Assembly (NCBI RefSeq): GCF_000055945.1
Contig: NC_008011.1
Location: forward strand, 372,001-436,000
Direction of reading: 5' to 3'
Source of the DNA: Lawsonia intracellularis PHE/MN1-00
GTDB taxonomy: Bacteria > Desulfobacterota > Desulfovibrionia > Desulfovibrionales > Desulfovibrionaceae
Length of the DNA: 64,000 bases
In this document: piece by piece, positions 55,714 to 64,000 of the stretch
How positions within the stretch are numbered: the first letter of the stretch is position 1
Layout of the letters: each line of letters begins with the position of its first letter
Program-made: the position numbers and the translations under genes
The notes under the pieces: generated by a model
Databases searched by the model: none
Seen by the model: the letters and a program-made list of their open reading frames with translations, nothing else
Told to the model about the DNA's origin: nothing

Positions 55714-56691
55714 ATGCTGATTCATTGTCCACAGTGTCATTTTTATCGTGAACTTAATACTTCCCAAATTCCAGATAATGCTGTTATGGCAACATGCCCA
55801 AAGTGTCAAACTCGATTTCGTTTTCGTAATCTTGATAGTGAATATGTTGATCCAAGTTCATCTAACACTATTCACCTATTACAGCAAGCTGAGTCAAAAA
55901 CATTTACTAATCCACCTACAAACAATACTAGTATATCTCATTCTGATACAGAGTGTTTAAAAAACTCCTCTAGTGAATACAATCAACAAAACAACTATAA
56001 AAATGTACTTGAAAAACTAAAAAAATATACATTAACTAATCAAACCAGGCAGCCTACAGATGGTTATGTAGATCTTATTCCATGGGAACATCCAGAAAAA
56101 TTTGATTTTTTTTCTAGTTTTTACCAAACAATAGTAAGAGTTATGTTTAACCCTGCAACATTTTTTGGTAATATAAGTAATGCAACAAGTTCATTATTAA
56201 GACCTTTATTTTTTTATATCTTAGTAAGACTTTTTCAGACACTTATGGATGGAATGTGGTTTATGGTGAGCTTTCAAGCTCTTGAACCATCAATAACAGA
56301 GTCATCTCTCCATGATTTATTAAGCTCCATTGCACAAGAAATGACAATTCCAATGACACTTATAATGACACCTGTTACACTTGCTCTTCAACTTGGAATC
56401 TATGTTTTATTGTTTTATCTTATGATTAGATTCATTCAACCTGAACAAACATATTTTCACACAATATTCCGTGTTATTGCTTATAGTGCCGCTCCAACTA
56501 TTGTTTGTATTATTCCTATTATTGGCTCTCTTGTAGGTAGTATTTGGTTTTCTATATCCTGCTTTATTGGTTGCAAATATGCATTAAAACTTTCATGGAC
56601 TAAAACTGCCTTAGCTCTTATACCTCTTTACCTTATAGCAATGGCTATTGGGCTTCAAGGAGCAAAACAGTTTATACACATTGCTGGATAA
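55714..56691 (+). CDS. Zinc-ribbon and Yip1-domain membrane protein
   Basis: A 325-residue protein. Residues 1-40 form an MJ0042-type zinc ribbon: HCPQCHFYREL and then CPKCQTRFRFRN, with two CxxC pairs. A polar linker follows. From about residue 125 the Yip1-like membrane domain starts (DFFSSFYQTIVRVMFNPATF, then about five membrane segments). The zinc ribbon and Yip1 combination is common in Deltaproteobacteria, where its role is unknown. It is monocistronic as far as can be judged. Confidence 0.82.
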   Translation: MLIHCPQCHFYRELNTSQIPDNAVMATCPKCQTRFRFRNLDSEYVDPSSSNTIHLLQQAESKTFTNPPTNNTSISHSDTECLKNSSSEYNQQNNYKNVLEKLKKYTLTNQTRQPTDGYVDLIPWEHPEKFDFFSSFYQTIVRVMFNPATFFGNISNATSSLLRPLFFYILVRLFQTLMDGMWFMVSFQALEPSITESSLHDLLSSIAQEMTIPMTLIMTPVTLALQLGIYVLLFYLMIRFIQPEQTYFHTIFRVIAYSAAPTIVCIIPIIGSLVGSIWFSISCFIGCKYALKLSWTKTALALIPLYLIAMAIGLQGAKQFIHIAG

Positions 56692-56955
56692 ACACATAAT
56701 ATCTAAAACTGACAGAATCTATACTACCTAGTTAAGATATAAGACTATTTATTATACTGTAATTCTTCAAACATTCTTTCTATTAGATATACCTGTGATT
56801 AATACTTTTAATTATTACTATAGCCTAGTATAGCAGTACTTTTTATTTATAACATATTTTTATATTATTTCTCTATATAACAATAGCATAAATATACCCT
56901 ATAGGCTATACTCTTTATATTAATTAACTGTTCCATCATACCTATGGAGTTAGCT

Positions 56956-57660
56956 ATGCGTATAGTTGTATTACTATGTGTTATACAGTTATGTATCCTT
57001 GGAACAGCTTGTGACCTTACATCTACCGGAAAAGCTTTAAGAAATACTATACATATAAACTCATATGGACAAGCTGAAGTTATTCTTGATAACTGGATAA
57101 ATACTAGTCAAATTCAAGTATATGTCTATCCCCAATCTCCTCCAGTTGAACCTACAAAAGTTCTTTTTGTTCCATTTAGAGTAACACAACAAATGGAAAA
57201 TTTTTTGACTGTTGGTAACAATATTTCACGTATTATTTGGCAAAACTGGTTACAGAATAGCATATTTTCTACACTTGAATTTCTACAGAATGGAACAGCA
57301 TTTCGTCCAGATGTATCCCTCACTATTGCTAAACAAAAAGGTGCTAACTTAGTGGTAGGTGGATATATTACAGATTTTATTGATGGAGGCTTAAGTGGTG
57401 ATACACGTGTTTCTATTGCAATAGAAATTTATGACGTATCAACAGGTAATTTAATATGGTCATTATCACAAGCAGGTAGTATACAAGCAGCTAGTGTAAA
57501 TGATTTTATTATCTTTGCTACAAAAACCCGTATGCCAACAAACCCTAGTGCTGCAGTCATCAACCTTCTTGCAGAGGATATGGGTAAAAAAATTAAAGAG
57601 TGGACAAACCCTTCATTTCAAGAAGAAACATGGCTTATGCCAGAACCATTAGCATTTTGA
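56956..57660 (+). CDS. Exported protein, possible lipoprotein, function unknown
   Basis: I do not recognise the family. ATG 56956 is chosen over ATG 56944 because GGAG lies seven bases before it; this gives 234 residues. The N-terminus MRIVVLLCVIQLCILGTACD is hydrophobic and ends in a Cys, a weak lipobox since the -3 residue is Gly. The rest looks like a soluble beta-alpha domain, with KVLFVPFRVTQQME, AKQKGANLVVGGYITDFIDG and ISIEIYDVSTGNLIWS-like strands, a pattern seen in lipoproteins that monitor envelope assembly. That resemblance is an inference only. Its neighbours give no clear context. Confidence 0.7.
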   Translation: MRIVVLLCVIQLCILGTACDLTSTGKALRNTIHINSYGQAEVILDNWINTSQIQVYVYPQSPPVEPTKVLFVPFRVTQQMENFLTVGNNISRIIWQNWLQNSIFSTLEFLQNGTAFRPDVSLTIAKQKGANLVVGGYITDFIDGGLSGDTRVSIAIEIYDVSTGNLIWSLSQAGSIQAASVNDFIIFATKTRMPTNPSAAVINLLAEDMGKKIKEWTNPSFQEETWLMPEPLAF

Positions 57661-57817
57661 TAAAAACACTTTCCTTCATATAGTACAGTTACTACTTATA
57701 GAAACCTATAGCATATAGTAACAAAAAGTTATGATATTGTTTTTATCTACAATTTATTATATGCTAAAAACATTAATTTAATATATTAAAAATATTAATT
57801 CATGCTAAAGGAACATA

Positions 57818-58519
57818 ATGGAAGAATGCTCTCCTATTGACCTTCTCTCTACTAAAGAAACATGGCGACTATTTAGAATTATTTCTGAGACAGTCGACGG
57901 CTTTGAAGCAATGAGTAAAGCAGGCCCTTGTGTATCTATCTTTGGATCAGCACGGGCAAAACCTGATAATCCTCTGTATAAAGAAACAGAAGCCATTTCC
58001 AAGCTTCTTGTTTCTGCAGGTTTTGGAATTATTACTGGTGGCGGACCAGGTTTAATGGAAGCAGCAAATAAAGCAGCTTTTGAAGCTGGTGGACGCTCCA
58101 TTGGATTACATATTCATCTCCCTCATGAAGAAGGATGTAATAACTATCTTACAATACGTACAGAATATAGATATTTTTTTATAAGAAAGCTTATGTTTGT
58201 GAAGTACGCTCAAGCCTATGTCGTAATGCCAGGTGGAATGGGTACTATAGACGAATTTTCAGAAGCATTTGTTCTTACGCAAACAAAGCGTATCCATCCT
58301 TTCCCTATTATACTCTATAATAGCCAATTTTGGAATGGATTAGTCGATTGGATGCGACAAACAATGTCTAAAGAAGGTTTTATTGAACCATCAGAGATTG
58401 ATGCTCTTCTTAATATCTGTGATACACCTGAAGAAGTTCTCAAAATTATTCAAGAAAAAGTTCCCACTGCAATAACACATAAAAAAAATAAACATAAGCA
58501 GTTACATTCATATCCTTAA
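57818..58519 (+). CDS. LOG-family protein (TIGR00730-type Rossmann fold)
   Basis: A 233-residue protein of the LOG family, whose plant and some bacterial members cleave cytokinin riboside phosphate, releasing ribose 5-phosphate. The signature PGGMGTIDE is near residue 138, and GIITGGGPGLMEAANKAAFE near 70 is the nucleotide loop. GSARAKPDNPLY near the start is also typical. Bacterial members may act on purine nucleotides. ATG is preceded by AAAGGAA. It is 68 bases from tadA and could be on the same transcript. Confidence 0.88.
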   Translation: MEECSPIDLLSTKETWRLFRIISETVDGFEAMSKAGPCVSIFGSARAKPDNPLYKETEAISKLLVSAGFGIITGGGPGLMEAANKAAFEAGGRSIGLHIHLPHEEGCNNYLTIRTEYRYFFIRKLMFVKYAQAYVVMPGGMGTIDEFSEAFVLTQTKRIHPFPIILYNSQFWNGLVDWMRQTMSKEGFIEPSEIDALLNICDTPEEVLKIIQEKVPTAITHKKNKHKQLHSYP

Positions 58520-58587
58520 TATCTAATATTCCTTAATTGAACTTAATACAACTTAAGATATAGTTAGTTATTTTTCATCAAATAAGA

Positions 58588-59100
58588 ATGGATTATAAAC
58601 CAGAAAAAATAATGTGTTGGGGGCCTATACCAACACCACCATTAGGCTGGACTTGGGACAACTTAATGGATGAAGCACTTATTGAAGCAAATCAATGTAC
58701 AAAAAAAAATGAAGTACCTGTTGGAGCCATTATTGTTCATAAAAATGGTAAAATTATTGGTAAAGGTCATAATGCTCCAATAACAACTTCAGATCCAACA
58801 GCCCATGCAGAAATACTTGCATTAAGAACCGCAGGAGCAGTCCAACAAAACTATAGATTACAAGATTGTTTTCTAATTGTTACTCTTGAACCATGTTTAA
58901 TGTGTGTAGGTGCTATTATACAAGCTAGGATTGATGGTATTGTATATGGGGCAGCAGAACTAAATACAGGAAGTATTACTTCCTGTATTGCTGGTTTTGA
59001 TTTACCTTTTAATAACTATAAGCCATGGCATATGGGAGGAATAAAAGCAACACAGTGCTCTCAGTTATTGCATAACTTCTTTTATAAATTACGAAAATAA
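58588..59100 (+). CDS. tadA: tRNA adenosine(34) deaminase TadA
   Basis: Deaminates A34 to inosine in tRNA-Arg(ACG). The zinc site is HAE (His73, Glu75) and PCLMC (Cys103, Cys106), with the conserved NEVPVGAIIVHKNGKIIGKG core before it. GAAELNTGSITS follows, where TadA normally has GA.D.K.GA.GS, a small divergence. At 170 residues it carries an N-terminal extension of about 25 residues (GPIPTPPLGWTWDNLMDEAL) beyond the usual start. An internal Met27 could be the true start, but its spacing is no better. Confidence 0.92.
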   Translation: MDYKPEKIMCWGPIPTPPLGWTWDNLMDEALIEANQCTKKNEVPVGAIIVHKNGKIIGKGHNAPITTSDPTAHAEILALRTAGAVQQNYRLQDCFLIVTLEPCLMCVGAIIQARIDGIVYGAAELNTGSITSCIAGFDLPFNNYKPWHMGGIKATQCSQLLHNFFYKLRK

Positions 59101-59318
59101 AATTATCAGTTAAAATTTAAGGATACCTACCCTAACGTTTAAAATATCTTGTTTGTACTTAACCATCTGTTGTGATTACCTATATAATATGTAATACATA
59201 AAAAGTAGATAAACACTATAGTTTTATTTTTTCCAACTAGGGTGTTACTAAAAAAATATTTTTTTCTTTGAAAAGAAGATAATACTTTTAAAACTTTTAT
59301 TTTATAAATGAGGATATT

Positions 59319-59606
59319 GTGGCGAAATCAGCTGAAGAAATTACTATTGAATATGAAGAGGCAGGTCAAATTCTTGTCAAAGAACTTGATAAAGTCATTC
59401 TTTCTAAAGGAGCATGGACAACTATACTCTTTCGATATCAAGAGTTTGATCCAGAAACTGGTGGATATGGGCCAGAAAAGTATAGTATTCGTCGTTATCA
59501 AAAAGTTGCAGGCGAATATCGACAAAAATCTAAGTTCAATATATCAAGCATAGAACAAGCAAAAAAAATTATTGAAGCACTCACCCATTGGATCTCTGAA
59601 TCATAA
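59319..59606 (+). CDS. Small conserved-looking protein, function unknown
   Basis: A 95-residue protein with GTG start 59319 preceded by GAGG. The frame from ATG 59308 is a different frame and lacks this protein-like composition. It has an acidic N-terminus (KSAEEITIEYEEAGQ) and a folded-looking body (VILSKGAWTTILFRYQEFDP and GYGPEKYSIRRYQK). I recall similar small proteins in Desulfovibrio but cannot name a family or a function. Composition and charge pattern support real coding. Confidence 0.7.
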   Translation: MAKSAEEITIEYEEAGQILVKELDKVILSKGAWTTILFRYQEFDPETGGYGPEKYSIRRYQKVAGEYRQKSKFNISSIEQAKKIIEALTHWISES

Positions 59607-59804
59607 CAATAACTCAATCAAAAATGATAAAGGGCTATATTTTCCAATATAGACATAATAAACTAGAACAAAAACATAAGTAACTTTAATCAACAAATAG
59701 ATATTCTATTTATTAAAAACTTATAATACATTCTCTTAACACAGCATAAAAAGCAGATTAATATATTATAGTTTTAAGCTTATAAATAAAAATATGGATG
59801 TATT

Positions 59805-60596
59805 ATGTGGAACGCTGAAAAAGTTAAGCAGCTTGCTGAGTGGTATGTATCACCACAAGGTTCCTTTGCATTAGAACAAGAATATAAACTATTCCAAAAT
59901 CTGATATCTATATGGCCAAGACGTGACTATACCTTACTTAATATTGGTTGTGGAGTTGGTGCATTTCTTGAAATGTTCTGGGATTATGGATTTGATGTTA
60001 CTGGACTTGATAATAATTTAGAAGTATTAGAACTTTCTTCTAATCGACTAAAAAATCGTGCAGAATTCCAATTAGGTGCCTTAGATGATCTTCCATTTGA
60101 AGATGAAAGTTTTAACTACGCATCATTAGTGACTATTTTAGAATATGTTGAAGATCCAAAAAAAATTTTAGCAGAAGCATTTCGTGTTGCATCTGATGGT
60201 ATTATTGTTGGATTCACAAATAAATGGTCTATAAATCATATCATTAATAGTACATTACAGCTGCTTCATAAAAAACCAAAAAAAGACAGTCAATGGGTGA
60301 GTCCTTGGCAACTTATTCGTCTAACAAAGCAGCTTTATCCTGAATGTAGAATTTATTGTCGCTCTACTTTACTAGGTCCTAAGCGTACTTGGGATGTAAC
60401 CTCTTCATGGTCTAAACTTAACCGTATTATTCTTTCTTTTCCTATAGGGACATACGTTGGAATGCGTATTGAAAAACGCCCAAAGCCCACACTGACTCCT
60501 TTACTTCTCAAAGCAAAAGAACAAGCAGTAAATGTATATAATGCATTAAGTCCTGAAGCAACAAGCACTATTCAACATAATAGAACTAACAAATAA
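59805..60596 (+). CDS. SAM-dependent methyltransferase, class I
   Basis: A 263-residue protein with a Methyltransf_11-type core. The SAM loop LLNIGCGVGAFLEMFWDYGF lies near residues 45-64, followed by VTGLDNNLEVLELS and the FEDESFNYASLVTILEYVED acidic stretch. The C-terminal half (residues about 140-263) has GIIVGFTNKWSINHIINSTL and a basic tail, which do not reveal a substrate. It is transcribed alone. Confidence 0.82.
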   Translation: MWNAEKVKQLAEWYVSPQGSFALEQEYKLFQNLISIWPRRDYTLLNIGCGVGAFLEMFWDYGFDVTGLDNNLEVLELSSNRLKNRAEFQLGALDDLPFEDESFNYASLVTILEYVEDPKKILAEAFRVASDGIIVGFTNKWSINHIINSTLQLLHKKPKKDSQWVSPWQLIRLTKQLYPECRIYCRSTLLGPKRTWDVTSSWSKLNRIILSFPIGTYVGMRIEKRPKPTLTPLLLKAKEQAVNVYNALSPEATSTIQHNRTNK

Positions 60597-60678
60597 TAAT
60601 AACTAAAAATTCATTGCACCTATCTAGTATTTTTCTTTTACTGTATCTAACTACTTTATCTATTAATTAGATTAATAA

Positions 60679-60927
60679 TTAAAAATTAGGTGTATCACCA
60701 ACGGCAATAGAAAGCTCTCTGAATAACCGTAAACTTTCTTCAGCTTCAGTTGCCTCCAGTTTATGTATAGCAAATCCAGCATGCACAATAATATAATCTC
60801 CAACAGTTACTGGTTCTGGAAGTAACATACCTGAAACAGTCAATATTGTTGTACTATCGCCAACCGTAGCACGAATAATATCATTATCCAACAGTTCAAT
60901 AACTTTTACAGGGATAGCATGACACAT
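60679..60927 (-). CDS. hypC: Hydrogenase maturation chaperone HypC/HupF
   Basis: Carries the Fe(CN)2CO group with HypD to the [NiFe] hydrogenase large subunit. ATG 60927 is chosen over TTG 60930 because it gives MCHAIPVKVIE, with the essential Cys2, and AGGA lies upstream. The 82-residue length and DYIIVHAGFAIHKLEATEAEE C-terminal part match HypC. No other hyp gene or hydrogenase gene is in the window, so the remainder must be elsewhere. It lies 265 bases from degP. Confidence 0.9.
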   Translation of the reverse strand: MCHAIPVKVIELLDNDIIRATVGDSTTILTVSGMLLPEPVTVGDYIIVHAGFAIHKLEATEAEESLRLFRELSIAVGDTPNF

Positions 60928-61120
60928 CAACTTATCCTTTATTCTATATTATTTTAAACAAACTTTTACCCTCTTGTATCACATAATAATTAGTAACTAT
61001 ATGGAATACAATAACTATATCTATGAAAATCATTTTATCCTTTTCTTATATCCTAACATATTATTTATAAAATTGATAGATAAAAATAGTATTAATATAC
61101 CTCTAACAAGCTCAAACTAT

Positions 61121-61159
61121 AAAAAAGAATACTCCTTACAAAAGTAAAGAGTATTCTTT
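61121..61159 (-). terminator. Terminator after the DegP-type protease gene
   Basis: AAAGAATACTC (61124-61134) pairs with GAGTATTCTTT (61149-61159), an 11-base perfect stem. Read on the minus strand the stem is followed by a T6 run, the form of an intrinsic terminator. It lies 33 bases past the stop. Confidence 0.82.
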
Positions 61160-61192
61160 ATACTTGTTATAAGTTTAATAAATAAGGAAGAG

Positions 61193-62617
61193 TTAGTTGC
61201 TATCTTCAGTTAAAGACAATGTTTTAAAAAACGTTTGTCCATTTCTTTGTAATTGTAACATAATAACCCCTTTCTTCTTAGCATCTCCACAAATAATATT
61301 TGCAAGGTCATCAGCCGATTGAAGAGGTTTTAAGTTAGCAGAAAGGATTATATCTTGCTCTCTGATACCAGCTTCTGACGCTGGCTTATTAGGCTCAACG
61401 CTTACAACTAACAAGCCTATACCAAGCTTAACATCAAAAGATTTAGACTCTTCTTGTGTTAAAGGACGTACAGATAATCCAAGAGCACCTGGTAAAGATT
61501 CTGGTGAGCTTTGTTTTTGACTTGAAGTTGTCTTACGCTCTCCTAGTGTAATGGATATATCTTTACTCTTTCCATCACGCCAAACTTTTAATTTCACAAC
61601 AGAAAAAGGAGGTTTAGTAGCAATAGCTTTTAACAATGAGCTTGCACTATCAATTTGTTTACCATCAGCTTGTGTTACAATATCGCCAACTTTAAGACCA
61701 GCCTTATCAGCAGGATCTCCAGGAACAACAGAACCTACAAGCGCACCTTTTGCCTGAGATAATCCAAGAGCTTTAGCTGTATTAGTATCTACATCCTGAA
61801 TTGTTACACCTATCCAACCTCTACTTACCTTTTTATTTGTCTTTAACTGCTCTATAATACGATCTGCCATACTACTTGGGATAGCGAAACCAATACCTTG
61901 CCCACTTGCCATAATAGCTGTGTTAATGCCTACAACTTGTCCTGACATATTGATTAATGGACCACCACTATTCCCAGGATTGATAGATGCATCAGTTTGT
62001 AAAAAGTTATCAAATGGTCCAGCATGAATATCACGTCCTTTAGCACTTAATATACCTGCTGTAACTGTATGGCCTAACCCAAAAGGATTACCAATAGCTA
62101 GCACCCATTCACCAACTTCCATAGTATCTGAATTTCCAAATATAAGATAAGGTAATGAGTCTTTACTTTTAACTTTTAATAAAGCAAGATCTGTTTCTTC
62201 ATCTCTACCTATCACTTCTGCAGGTAGTGATTCTTCTTTGCCTGAGGTACCTTCAAGATTTACTCTAACAGAATCTGCTCCTTCTATCACATGATTATTG
62301 GTAACAATATATCCATCTGAAGAAATGATAAAACCAGTTCCTAATGAACGTTGTTTATGTATCTGACTATCAGGCCCTTTAGGTTCAAATTGTTCAAAAA
62401 AGCGTTCAAAACCTGGGGGAAGACCACGAAACATTTCCATAGGGAACTCTGTACGACCACGAGGAATTTTTTTTTCTGTACTAATATTGACAACAGCTTT
62501 ACTAGCATCTTTTACAAGGGGTACAAAGTTTGGTAAGGCACTTTCTGCAATTGTTGGAACCACAGTTATAATAAACATAAGAGTTATGCATATTATCACC
62601 TTTAACTTACAAAACAT
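61193..62617 (-). CDS. Do-family periplasmic serine protease, DegP/DegQ-like
   Basis: A 474-residue protease and chaperone for misfolded envelope proteins. The first 25 residues are a signal peptide (VIICITLMFIITVVPTIAES). The chymotrypsin-fold triad is His109 (TNNHVIEGAD), Asp143 (ETDLALLKV) and Ser217 (NPGNSGGPL). Two PDZ domains follow at about residues 260-360 and 370-465. Whether it is DegP or DegQ cannot be told. AAGGAG lies six bases before ATG. It is followed by a terminator and preceded by the PBP gene. Confidence 0.95.
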   Translation of the reverse strand: MFCKLKVIICITLMFIITVVPTIAESALPNFVPLVKDASKAVVNISTEKKIPRGRTEFPMEMFRGLPPGFERFFEQFEPKGPDSQIHKQRSLGTGFIISSDGYIVTNNHVIEGADSVRVNLEGTSGKEESLPAEVIGRDEETDLALLKVKSKDSLPYLIFGNSDTMEVGEWVLAIGNPFGLGHTVTAGILSAKGRDIHAGPFDNFLQTDASINPGNSGGPLINMSGQVVGINTAIMASGQGIGFAIPSSMADRIIEQLKTNKKVSRGWIGVTIQDVDTNTAKALGLSQAKGALVGSVVPGDPADKAGLKVGDIVTQADGKQIDSASSLLKAIATKPPFSVVKLKVWRDGKSKDISITLGERKTTSSQKQSSPESLPGALGLSVRPLTQEESKSFDVKLGIGLLVVSVEPNKPASEAGIREQDIILSANLKPLQSADDLANIICGDAKKKGVIMLQLQRNGQTFFKTLSLTEDSN

Positions 62618-62817
62618 ATAACTCTCCTTAAAACTATCAACCTTGAATAATTAGGGATTAAAAATAAGATAAACGTATATTATAAATCTAGCTCTTATGA
62701 AATATTATCAAGGATACTAACTTGCCTCAATATTTGAGTATATAAATATAACTTATGATAATGATAACAAAAAATATGTAACAAACTCCATTTTTATAAT
62801 CAGCTACATAAAAATGG

Positions 62818-64000
62818 TTAAAAAAATTGTTTTAATAAATCCTCACCACGTTCAATAGTATTCACCTCATTATCTTTACTATCAAAATATTCTGGAACTG
62901 TACCTACATAAAAAGGTAATACAACACTATTGGTACTATTAGCAGTTGCTCTATTCCCTGTCTGAGTATCTATTGAAGCAAAAGTAATCCCATCAGGAAC
63001 AGGAAAGTCACTTTCAGGATATTTTTTCAATACTACTTTTGAATATTCTGTAAAAATAGGAAGAGCAGCAACAGCACCTGTGCCATCTTTACCTAATGTC
63101 TGTGGATGATCATTACCAACATAAACACCTGTAACAAGATAGGGTGTAAATCCAATAAACCATGCATCATGCTCCCCATTTGTAGTTCCTGTCTTTCCTG
63201 CTAGAGGACGCTCAAGTACTTTTGCTTTTCTTGCTGTACCAATATTAACAACATTTTTTAATAGTGAAGCCATAATATACGCATTCTGTGGTGAAATAAC
63301 AGGATGTTGTTCTATTTCCTGGCGGTAAATAACAGTATTATTAGAATCTTTAATAGAAAGAATAAACCGTGGCGTGGCTAAGTTACCACCATTTGCAAAT
63401 GCTGTATAGGCATTTACAAGACGAATAGGAGTTACTTCAACTGCACCTAAACTAATAGAAAAAAATTCAGGGAAATTACCATTAAATCCTAAAGCCTTAG
63501 CTCTTTCAATAACAGCAGGTAATCCTATAGACTGTGCAATTCTTACTGTACATAAATTTCTTGAAAGTGCAAGAGCATTGCTAAATAACATTGGTCCTTT
63601 AAAATTTTTTTCGTAATTACCTGGTCTCCAAATATCCCCACTTTCCATAAATTCTACTATAGGTGCATCAAGCACCATAGTTGCAGATGTATAATCATGA
63701 TCAAGTGCTGCAGAGTATACAATTGGCTTAAATGCAGAACCTGGTTGCCTCATTGCCTGTACAGCTCTATTAAATTGGCTCTTTCCAAACTCATAACCAC
63801 CAATCATAGCTATCACATCGCCTGTATTTGGCTCTATAGAAATTAATGCTCCTTGGATTTGTGGTAACTGTTGAAGAGCTAAAGGAATAGGTTTAGAAGT
63901 ATCTAGTGTTTTAGAACTATACCTATGTGTAGAGTCTGGGCCAACTCCAGATACCCATATAATATCTCCAGGATTTAAAACACTACGTGCATCTTTGATA
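62818..64000 (-). CDS. Penicillin-binding protein 1A, C-terminal part (cut by window edge)
   Basis: Class A bifunctional PBP of peptidoglycan synthesis. The frame is open to the right end of the window, so the N-terminal transmembrane and glycosyltransferase parts are missing from view. The GTG at 63816 that could pass for a start is an internal Val. The transpeptidase motifs are SAFK (in QPGSAFKPIVYS), SRN (in ALSRNLCTVRI) and KTG (in AGKTGTTNGEHDAWFIGFTP). The ISIEPNTGDVIAMIGGYEFG lead-in is typical. The stop at 62818 leaves 200 bases before the protease gene. Confidence 0.94.
   Translation of the reverse strand, partial: IKDARSVLNPGDIIWVSGVGPDSTHRYSSKTLDTSKPIPLALQQLPQIQGALISIEPNTGDVIAMIGGYEFGKSQFNRAVQAMRQPGSAFKPIVYSAALDHDYTSATMVLDAPIVEFMESGDIWRPGNYEKNFKGPMLFSNALALSRNLCTVRIAQSIGLPAVIERAKALGFNGNFPEFFSISLGAVEVTPIRLVNAYTAFANGGNLATPRFILSIKDSNNTVIYRQEIEQHPVISPQNAYIMASLLKNVVNIGTARKAKVLERPLAGKTGTTNGEHDAWFIGFTPYLVTGVYVGNDHPQTLGKDGTGAVAALPIFTEYSKVVLKKYPESDFPVPDGITFASIDTQTGNRATANSTNSVVLPFYVGTVPEYFDSKDNEVNTIERGEDLLKQFF

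Noticed and set aside
57805-58101. Minus-strand frame of 98 codons
   Set aside because: It is antisense to the LOG-family gene, which has clear motifs; the frame is open because of codon bias.
59308-59553. Alternative frame of 81 codons overlapping the small protein
   Set aside because: The GTG-started frame at 59319 has a ribosome binding site and a balanced composition; this one is Lys/Leu/Phe-rich translation noise.
63816-63816. GTG at 63816 as the start of the penicillin-binding protein gene
   Set aside because: The frame is open upstream to the window edge and continues PBP-like sequence, so this is an internal Val.

Overview
The window looks like a piece of the chromosome of Lawsonia intracellularis or a very close relative, an obligate intracellular member of the Desulfovibrionaceae. 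This is an inference. The DNA is strongly AT-rich, with many A/T-ending codons and very AT-rich gaps, yet the proteins look like those of sulfate-reducing Deltaproteobacteria. The clearest lineage marker is an adenylate kinase whose lid has Cys129, His135, Cys151 and Cys154, the metal site described for Desulfovibrio gigas. Genes are dense and mostly intact. I see no rRNA, tRNA, CRISPR array, insertion sequence, prophage or clear pseudogene.

Layout, left to right. (1) 0.3-3.1 kb: purM, divergent from a small Pro-rich exported protein and a Smr-domain protein, then rpsT. (2) 3.2-15.2 kb, minus strand: glyS-glyQ, recO, a RodZ-like protein, two SurA-type periplasmic chaperones, mfd and an MprF-like membrane protein that lacks the synthase domain. 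(3) 15.4-22.6 kb, plus strand: greA behind a two-hairpin leader, mtaB, yicC, remA, gmk, pyrF, a TPR protein and recJ. (4) 22.6-28.8 kb: an M24 peptidase, a CoA-binding protein, a J-domain protein, adk and two overlapping glycosyltransferase genes. (5) 29.3-34.2 kb: a siroheme-type dehydrogenase, a CcsA/HemX-like protein and hemA, with overlapping genes, then ftsY and thiE. (6) 34.4-39.1 kb: a GltA/NfnB-type flavoprotein, an rRNA methyltransferase, HU, an unrecognised membrane protein and a DUF721 protein.

(7) 39.4-48.4 kb: the most distinctive region, a tight four-gene alpha-glucan operon. It encodes a GH133 debranching enzyme, a GT4 glycosyltransferase, a GH57 glucanohydrolase and a 1420-residue fusion of a eukaryote-type (GT3) glycogen synthase to a GT35 glucan phosphorylase. 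No glgC, GT5 glgA or GH13 glgB is present in the window. A 44-nt perfect palindrome separates the operon from the convergent hslU-argB pair. (8) 50.8-55.3 kb: a complete branched-chain amino acid ABC transporter (substrate-binding protein, LivH, M, G, F). (9) 55.7-64 kb: a zinc-ribbon/Yip1 membrane protein, a possible lipoprotein, a LOG-family protein, tadA, a small conserved-looking protein, a methyltransferase, hypC, a DegP-type protease and the 3' part of a class A penicillin-binding protein cut by the window edge.

Together these genes cover core information processing, envelope maintenance, tetrapyrrole synthesis, amino acid import and storage-polysaccharide turnover. That fits a reduced genome that kept a glycogen store and scavenges host amino acids. 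Several genes normally found beside a partner stand alone here (hslU without hslV, hypC without other hyp genes, the NfnB-like subunit without NfnA), which suggests the partners are elsewhere or lost. Starts were moved downstream or upstream of the longest open frame where a ribosome binding site or family alignment favoured it; these cases are noted. Family assignments rest on motif recognition by eye, without database searches.
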